Positions 57,184-64,000 of a DNA stretch of 64,000 nt are shown piece by piece; position 1 is the stretch's first letter; every line of letters starts with the position of its first letter. Source of the stretch: Myxocyprinus asiaticus (taxonomy: Eukaryota; Chordata; Actinopteri; Cypriniformes; Catostomidae); assembly GCF_019703515.2 (NCBI RefSeq), contig NC_059349.1, forward strand, positions 21,300,744-21,364,743. Direction: 5' to 3'. The notes beneath the pieces were generated by a model that saw nothing but the letters and a program-made list of their open reading frames with translations, did no database searches and was not told where the DNA came from. The translations under genes and the position numbers were made by a program.

Positions 57184-58640
57184 ATGGATGAGGACCCAGC
57201 AAATTACCTGACTAAACCAAGAGACCCTATTGCTAGTGGGATTGAACAACTACATGCAGCCTTGTTTAATCAAGGAGACACAGTAGAAGACATCCCACAC
57301 CTCTGAATAGCCAAGAGTAGGGTTGGGCGATATGATGATATATATCGTGGTGATGATATAAAGTGTCAGTCGATAGAGATTTTGCTATATTGTGTATATA
57401 TCGCGATATGTAAATGTCTATGTGCGCAGCGTGACCATATCTATCAGTGGGCATGCTTCACGTGAAACTGAAACCAGACTTGAGCGGGGAATGAATTTGC
57501 TGGTTATTTGCATGCGCTGGTTTAACGCCAGATTCACTAAAGGAATATTGCAGATCAGGCTACACCGCAAATGCGCCCACAAACTCGTGGCTAATTCTTT
57601 ACAGTTCTGATTTTACCGGCCATTTTTGAGCGCTCTACAGCGAAGGATGCAGAAGTCCACCGTCATCTGACACCCTCTGCCGGGACAGCGTCACTGGGAT
57701 ACAGACACCTGGATCATTTCTTTAACATGCCGAGTTGCGCTTGACTACACCGCACACTTGTACGTCTCCATTTTGCTGATAGGATCAAAAGAAAAGTTAA
57801 GAAAATGAAGTTATTAAAACAGGTGCGACATCTGGTTCACAAAAACTGACACAGAAAAATTTAATCTGCAAATTGTTGTGCGACGATAATCACGTGTGGT
57901 AATAAAAACAATCTGTTTTAACACCTTAAAATGAAGCATACTGAAGAATATTACGAAAGCGAAAATGTGCTCTGAATTTAATCTAATATATAATATTTCT
58001 AAAATTATGTAATTTTCTTTGTTCGCTTTGAAAAGTTCTTCAGTTTCTTGAGGAAAGTTTATAATAATACTGGTACACAACATATCAGACTGAAATGTGG
58101 CATAATGTTGAAACTGAGTATTATGGTAAGGTTGAGTGTTTATTTTATTTTTAACTTTGTCAAGTTCTAAAGAAAGAGAAAATTAATTCTGATCATTCCA
58201 GATCTCCTCCAGTGCCCTTGTTGCCTCAGCCACATGTTGAAGCATGACAACCAGCGCCCCCTCGATTTGATGGCAGTGCAGCTGAGTGTTGGGGCTTCTT
58301 AACACTGTGTTCCTTTGCTTTCGAATTACAACCCACCACATCCCACTGACTGTTCCAGGACTGCAGCCATTATCACTCTCCTCACCGGTGAAGCTCTGGC
58401 CTGGGCCACAGCAATCTGGGATCAACGAGGGCCCTTGTACTCCAACTATCAGCTTTTCACTAAAGAAATGCAGAAGGTCTTTAACCATCCAGTCAGTGGG
58501 TGGGAAACAGCTAATCAACTGCTCAAACTTCGTCAGGGTAATCTCAGTGCTGCAGACTATGCCATCACGTTTCGAACCTTTGCCATAGAGAGCCAGTGGA
58601 ACATTGATGCACTCACTTCAGCCTATGAGCCTGATTAGTT
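57184..58640 (+). pseudogene. Gypsy gag remnant, split by an inserted repeat
   Basis: A start-like ATG at 57184 (MDEDPANYLTKPRDPI) is soon closed by TGA at 57304. Gag resumes at about 58315-58638 with TAAIITLLTGEALAWATAIW and NQLLKLRQGNLSAADYAITF, a signature of vertebrate Gypsy and Sushi-ichi-like Gag. Between them, a repeat beginning GGGTTGGGCGATATGATGAT at 57321 intervenes. The zinc knuckle and protease that should follow are not seen. Confidence 0.75.
57315..58150. repeat. Repeat inserted in Gypsy gag (GGGTTGGGCGATATGA type)
   Basis: The start word is widespread at one end of fish MITEs (GGGCTGGGCGATAT). The matching inverted terminus (ATATCGCCCAAC) is not seen, so the right limit is estimated from where gag-like coding resumes. 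It has no coding frame of note. Confidence 0.5.
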
Positions 58641-58729
58641 CCGAGTCTCAAAGTCCAACTAACCCTGATAATCAATTTACGGCTCAAGAGGAACCTATGC
58701 AGCTAGGACGTGCCCCATTGTCCCAGTAA

Positions 58730-59491
58730 GAATGTATAAGACACTATCAGCACTGTCTCTGCCTCTACAGCGAATCAACTGGACATCAGTGATCCACCTG
58801 TCCTGTGTGCCCTTACAGAGAAGAATGTCCGTCACCCTTTCAGTGGAAAGCCCTTCACTAAGCACCCTGGATAATATTCCTGTGGAGTACAACCGGTTCC
58901 TGGATGTGTTTCACAAGTCAAAGGCAGCTGCACTACCCCCGCATCGCCCGTGGGACTGTGAAATCGACTCTCTTCCTGGTACATCTCTCCCTCGAGGTAA
59001 AATATCCACTTTCCATCCCTAAATCTGAAGCCCTTGATCAATACATTGATAAAGCTCTAAATCTTGGCATTATCAGACCATCCAAGTCATCTACTGCTTC
59101 AAGTGTTTTCTTTGTAGGAAAGAAGGATGGGGGGCTAAGACCCTGTACTGAATACCTTGCTCTAAATGATATCAGTCAAATTCTGCTTCCCACTTACATG
59201 GACCCCTGCTGCTCTAGAACAACTCCATTCAGCAACCTTATTTACAAAACTAGAACTCGGAAGCACCTACACTCATCTGAATATGTGAAGGGGATCAACG
59301 GAAAACTGCATTCATCACCACCAGGGGGCACTATAAATACACTGATGCCGTATGGTCTTTCCAACTCACCTGCAGTTTTCCAGTCTTTCATGACTAAGAT
59401 CTTCTTAGACATGACTTATCAATTTTTGATTTTGTACACTGATGATTTGCTCATTTGCCAACCTGACAGATCACGTACAAAGAGTTCTTAA
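58730..59491 (+). pseudogene. Gypsy reverse transcriptase remnant, frameshifted
   Basis: The pre-RT block (NIPVEYNRFLDVFHKSKAAA and PPHRPWDCEIDSLPGTSLPR) lies in one frame. At about 59000 the frame changes to one that continues SEALDQYIDKALNLGIIRPS, SSVFFVGKKDGGLRPC, TLMPYGLSNSPAVFQSFMTK and QFLILYTDDLLICQPD. The active-site box is YTDD in place of the usual Y(I/L/V)DD. The region between EYLALND and the MPYGLSNSPAVFQ block is scrambled relative to the family. Confidence 0.85.
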
Positions 59492-59789
59492 GTGCCTCCG
59501 AGGTCACCAGCTATTCATGAAAGCAGAAAAATGTGAGTTTCATCAAACCACTATCTTATGCCTAGCTATGTAATCAGGCCCCAGGGTGTTTGTATAGGTG
59601 ACCATAAGGTGTCTGCAGTTCGCGATTGGCCCGAATAAAAAATGGTCAAGGAAATGCAACACTTCCTGGGTGTTTGTCAATTTCTACCACAGGTTCATAA
59701 GAAACTTCAGCATGGTGGAAGAGCTTCTTACCAATATGATTCGTAAGACTCCCAAGACCTTGCAATAGACTGATGCTGCCAGATCTGCC

Positions 59790-60800
59790 TTCGACCATTT
59801 AAAATTGCCATTTACCACAGCCCCATTTCTAAAACAGCCTAACCCCACACTTCCGTTTATAGTAGAGATTGATGCCTCCAAGATGGCTCCCACGCCAACC
59901 CTCTCTCAGCGCCATGGCACTGAGCACCTTTTTTTCCTATAAGCTTTCTTCTGCAGAATGTAACTGATGTGGGGAAACCGTGAGCTTCTAGCCATCAAGT
60001 TGGCTCTGGAGGAGTGGAGGCATTAGCTGGAGGGAGATGTTAATCCTTTTGTTGTCCTGACTGATCATCTGAATCTGGAATATATTCAGGAAACACACAG
60101 ACTCAACACGAGGCAGGCAAGGTGGGCCCTGTTCTTTATGTGCTTCCATTTCACAGTCACATATAGGCCAGAAACAAAGAATATAGAAGTAGATGCTTTA
60201 TCTCACCAGTTTGAACCCCCTAATAACTTCTATTCCAGACACCATTTGACCCCCCCCATGTATCACAGCCCCAATTAGTTGGGAGACAACGGATGCCCTG
60301 CAAGAAGCACAACACTCTGATCCCAGTCCACCTAACACACCTCCTGCCAAGACCTATGTCCCAGCCAGAATTCATCCTCAACTCATGCAGTGGGTTCACA
60401 CCTCCCATGGCTCCGGTCATCCAGGCATCACACAGACCATAAAATTACTTTACCCGCAAGTTCTGGTGGCCATCGCTCTGTGATGATGTGAAGGATTTCG
60501 TACTGTCCTGCCCCGTGTGTGCTCAGTCCACATACCCTGAATGTCTGTTTGAACATGTTTTCAAGATATATGGCATCCCTGAGGACATTGTTTCAGACAG
60601 AGGACCACAATTCATATTCAGAGTCTGGAGAATGTTTTGCAAGCATCTTGGCATCAATGTCAGCTTGTCCTCAGGCTACCACCACAAATCAAATGGACAG
60701 GTACCTTCCCTCAGCAGAGTATGCCCAAAATTCTCTGGTACATTCCTCGCTGCGATTAACCCCATTCCAATGTTTTCTAGGGTACCAGCCACCACTGCTC
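59790..60800 (+). pseudogene. Gypsy RNase H and integrase remnants
   Basis: RNase H pieces: [14 protein letters not shown] near 59860 and [14 protein letters not shown] words near 60060, with stops between them. Integrase zinc-binding words SCPVCAQS near 60505 pass directly into [20 protein letters not shown] at 60550. The stretch with the first catalytic Asp that normally lies between is deleted. [20 protein letters not shown] follows, then frameshift. Confidence 0.75.
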
Positions 60801-61149
60801 CCATGGGAGACTGAGACTAGTGACGTCCCAGCCTTGGATGAATGGTTCCAAAGACCACTCATGTTCAACTCCAACAAGCCATTTGGACTCGGAAGAGGTT
60901 TGCAGACCGGCACTGCCACCCAACTTTGATATTCCTGGCCAACGAGTCTGGCTATCCCATGATATCAAGCTCCAACTGCCCTCTAGAAAACTCAGCCCCA
61001 GGTACATTGGTCCATTTAAGATTTGAAAATGCATTAACCCTGTCACACATCATCTACAGTTACCGTCCAGATATCGGATCTCCTCTACGTTCCATGTCTC
61101 CCTGCTGAAGCCTATCTACTACAGTCCCATGCACCCACCCTCTACATTT

Positions 61150-61345
61150 GCCGAACCCCATCCTCCAATAGATCTTGGTGGAGAAACAGCATATACTTTA
61201 CAGGCTCTGGAATCCAGACATCGGGGAAGACGGCTACAGTACCTCGTAGACTGGAAAGGCTATGGCCCTGAAGAACAGTCATGGGTCCCAGCTCACGACA
61301 ACCTTGACCCTTCCCTCATCGAGGAGTTCCACAATGCTCACTCTG
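61150..61345 (+). pseudogene. Chromodomain at the end of Gypsy pol
   Basis: In the 142-codon frame at 61129-61557 there is [20 protein letters not shown] then [20 protein letters not shown]. The Y-L-V-W-KGY...E-SW-P pattern is the classic chromodomain fold used by chromoviruses to target chromatin. The frame then runs into the polypurine tract and 3' LTR. Confidence 0.9.
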
Positions 61346-61466
61346 ACCGACCATCCCTACATCCATGTGGTCATCCTAGTATGGACCGCCCTACTCTCCA
61401 ACCCTGCAGTCAACGGTCCTGTAGGCAACCTTGGGCTTCAGGTGCAGTCTGTGGAGAGGGGGATAC

Positions 61467-61756
61467 TGTGACACCAACCTTTCAATCAGCGTTCTCCATC
61501 CCCGGCTTATTTACATCACCTGTGGCTCATCACAGTTGTCCATTAGTATCATTGTAAAAGACTTCGTTTTCAGATGTAGCTTTGAAGTATTGAGTGCATG
61601 CACCTTACTGAGCCTGTATATTTTCTGCTGTCTTGTTTTGCCATTGCCTGTTCCTTTTTTTTACACAACAGTTGTGGATTTTGTCCTTGTTACTTACCTG
61701 AATTCTTAAGTAAAGTTTCTGGTTTTGCACTTGGGCCTCTGCTTGCTTGCTTAACA
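61467..61756 (+). repeat. 3' LTR of the Gypsy element
   Basis: It begins TGTGACACCAACCTTTCA and ends GCTTGCTTGCTTAACA, 290 bp. It differs from the 5' LTR by several substitutions and small indels, so the copy is not recent. It is followed by the target duplication GAAAT. Confidence 0.92.
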
Positions 61757-61761
61757 GAAAT

Positions 61762-63200
61762 GACACTAGTGCAATAATTGAACAATTTAAATGATTTAAA
61801 ATTACACTTTTTGGCACACAGCAGTGCATAACATTATAAATAGTTTTTATTCTTTTTACCAAGCCTTTTAAAATTGTAATTAAGTTAAACATTATAAATA
61901 CTATAACTTGTACTGGGGACTTAATGTCACTGATTTGTAGGAATGACCCTAATACATTCTGTAAATATAGCCTAACTGTTCATTTAGTGGTTATAAAGTC
62001 ACTTAGAATAAATAAAAACACCAGAGACCACTGAAATCATTGCCAGATTCATATTAAAGCAGCAGGCTTTTTTCACTTTTACTAATGACACAGAATCATT
62101 GAAAACATTTTCTGCATGTATTTGGTTATTTCAGCCATCTACATGTACTGAGATGCAACAGAACAAGTTATAGTAGGACACAGTAGGTTCTGTGTTTTTA
62201 TAATAGTGAATCTAATAACATTGCATAATAGTTGGGGTTAATAACCTTTAGGCCTTAACATTGACGTCTATGGCTCCCTGTCAAAAGGTGTAGGACAGAT
62301 ACACACTTTTCAAATGATTTTAAAATGAATATATGTAAATTGTAATTTCCAAAAAGTGTTTATGCATCAAATTTATTTAAACAATGTTTATTTATTGAAA
62401 GTATGCATTAGTGTATTTATTGTTACACATATGTATTTATCACTTTCAAGGACTGCTTCTAAACATTTTTACTTTGTTTAGAGGACACAAAGTGCCTGTT
62501 TCATGTGCAAGGCATCAAAATCCATCCCAATAAAATTGTAAAATCAACTAATAATTATATAATATTTACATATAATATTACAACAGAGTAGAATCTCACA
62601 ATTTCATCTGAAATAAAAGAACATTTTGAAATATGTTCATAGTTCATCCGATATTGTTTATCGTGATCATTTTAAAACTTAAGCTTTCAAGGTCATTTCA
62701 CACAAAACATTTCCTTTTATACAATGGAGTGATTTTATTACTGAATTTTCAAATCACCAAAAGTCTAGACTTCCAATGAAAAGAGAGAATTGACTGAATG
62801 GTAACCTTTGTCTTTGTATCAATCCCACCCATCGCCTCTAATTACAGAAACATAACTGAATCCAGATTTGGTAACTGATCATCTGTGATTCAATGCCACT
62901 AGTAGGGAGTTTTCAGCACTGGTGGGACTTGTAAGATGTTTTTTTGGCTCTGTCCTTCCAATGGCACTTCAAGATAATGGGCTGGGTAGTGGATAATAGA
63001 ACCTAGAACACCTATAGGGGGAAAATCATAAAATGATGTCCACATCTGATTAACAATAGCAGCATGAAAAAAGTGGAGGTACCTGTTTAGTACAATTGAA
63101 AGGCTTAAACAGGGTTAGTACACTGGTATTGCTCTTGTAAGGAACGCATGTATGTATCAGCTTTTCAGATATCAAATGTCTTCTCTATTTTCATTTTATT
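61762..63200. other. Intergenic DNA, nothing recognised
   Basis: It is AT-rich with no convincing exon, RNA gene or named repeat. Minus-strand open frames in this range are short and lack splice context. Confidence 0.5.
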
Positions 63201-63209
63201 CCCTTTTTT

Positions 63210-63718
63210 ATGCCCTTTTACAAGAACCTGTTATCAGGCGTGATTATATCTTTTTTTATCAAGAAAATTATAATTTTGTTCTTTCCTCTAGTAAGACCTT
63301 TGATATTACTGCAAAGATGTACTGCAAAAATCTTATTCTTGATTGGAATGTTTGTATTGTTTTTCTCTACAAATATTTTAAAATCCTTAAAACAAGATAC
63401 ATTTACTTTATCTAGTTTCAGAAGCAATACTGCAAAAGATATTTAGGCTTTTTTCAGAGAATGTATTTTTAATATATTTGTAATTTGTCTTAATGTACTG
63501 CCATATTTTATTCACTTATTATTAACTTGTTTATAGTCAAAACACGTAATAAAATTTTTTTTAAAAAAAACTGTGCTGAAGAAGTTATCCAAAATAATTA
63601 GATTACTTTACTGACCTTGAGAGATCTAAGGAAATACATTACAAATTACATTTTACAGCATGTATTCTGTAACCTGTAGTGGAATACATTTTAAAATGTA
63701 CCCTCCCAACCCTGAGGG
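63210..63718 (-). repeat. Interspersed repeat, copy 2 (partner of 12676-13110)
   Basis: The right edge AATGTACCCTCCCAACCCTG, then inward GTGGAATACATTTTAAAAT, TACTGACCTTGAGAGATCTA and GCTGAAGAAGTTATCCAAAA, are the reverse complement of the start of copy 1. Similarity extends inward to about 63300. Confidence 0.7.
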
Positions 63719-63820
63719 TAGGTCAATAGGACATGGCCTACTATGTCTGTGTCTTGAACCTTAGTTCAGCGATTGCAATCCTATACACAACTATTTGGTA
63801 AATAATGTGAGACATCTCAC

Positions 63821-63835
63821 CTCCTGGCTGTTGAC
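63821..63835 (-). other. Candidate 15-nt microexon (unproven)
   Basis: On the minus strand a strong pyrimidine tract (TTTTTTGCTCCTCCTCTTTT) is followed by GCTTGATGCAG, then 15 bases GTCAACAGCCAGGAG, then GTGAGATG, a near-consensus donor. In the frame read from its first base the insert would be VNSQE. No neighbouring exon is visible in the window, so the parent gene is unknown. A chance occurrence is quite possible. Confidence 0.2.
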
Positions 63836-64000
63836 CTGCATCAAGCAAAAGAGGAGGAGCAAAAAACAAAAACATATTACTTATTATCTGCATAATATTT
63901 ACGTATATAATTTCCATATTATCATTTTAAAATCATAGTGGTTTGACTTTATGGCAAGTGTGAGCAATTATTATGATTCAACATGTGACATAGCACATGA

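Larger units (their letters stand above)
56864..61756 (+). mobile_element. Gypsy chromovirus (Metaviridae-type LTR retrotransposon), degenerate
   Basis: LTRs at 56864-57171 and 61467-61756 flank gag, RT, RNase H, integrase and chromodomain remnants, in that order. A 5-bp target duplication GAAAT is present at 56859-56863 and 61757-61761. The purine-rich GTGGAGAGGGGGATAC just before the 3' LTR fits a polypurine tract. The body is about 4.3 kb including a foreign insertion near 57315, and large parts (zinc knuckle, protease, the integrase core) are deleted. The presence of a chromodomain places it among the chromoviruses. Confidence 0.92.

Noticed and set aside
55739..64000. ATR gene, the mammalian neighbour of XRN1
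   Set aside because: No PI3K-like kinase or FATC coding sequence could be found on either strand. It may lie beyond the window or elsewhere.

Overview
The window is vertebrate nuclear DNA, almost certainly from a ray-finned fish and probably a cypriniform. Its genes are split by introns with GT-AG boundaries. The interspersed repeats are those typical of teleosts: several Tc1-like transposons (one of the Sleeping Beauty/Tdr1 type), a BEL/Pao element, a chromodomain Gypsy element, a fish L1, TTAA-flanked palindromic MITEs and a tRNA-derived SINE. The species cannot be fixed from the sequence alone.

Two protein-coding genes are supported, both on the minus strand. At the left are the first four coding exons of gk5 (glycerol kinase 5; 8047-10487), with the remainder presumably beyond base 1. 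Next to it is the whole coding region of xrn1, the cytoplasmic 5'-3' exoribonuclease (55738 down to 14763). I resolve 42 coding exons. Their lengths sum to 5118 nt, or 1705 codons plus a stop, and every junction keeps frame, which is a strong internal check. The gk5-xrn1 neighbourhood and orientation match the mammalian GK5-XRN1 arrangement. No ATR coding sequence, the mammalian neighbour on the other side, is seen in the 8 kb upstream of xrn1.

Layout. 1-8000: gk5 intron 4, with two 20-bp minisatellite arrays, a duplicated block between them, a SINE and an hAT-like remnant. 8-10.5 kb: gk5 exons 4 to 1. 10.5-14.7 kb: intergenic DNA and the xrn1 3' side. 14.7-19.8 kb: xrn1 exons 42-32. 19.8-32.2 kb: xrn1 intron 31, 12.4 kb, mostly a stack of nested transposons (Tdr1-like Tc1, split by L1, split by BEL/Pao, split by a second Tc1). 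32.2-46.5 kb: xrn1 exons 31-7 with palindromic MITEs and SINEs between them. 46.5-55.7 kb: xrn1 exons 6-1, two further Tc1 copies and a long inverted-repeat transposon remnant. 56-62 kb: intergenic palindromic MITE and a Gypsy chromovirus with both LTRs and a 5-bp target duplication. 62-64 kb: nearly featureless apart from a repeat remnant and a possible 15-nt microexon.

The two host genes are functionally separate: xrn1 degrades decapped mRNA, gk5 is a FGGY-family sugar/polyol kinase. All mobile elements seen carry stops, frameshifts, truncations or lost catalytic residues, so none looks autonomous. I found no convincing novel gene system. The most unusual structures are the nested stack, the foldback elements and the inverted duplication in xrn1 intron 2.
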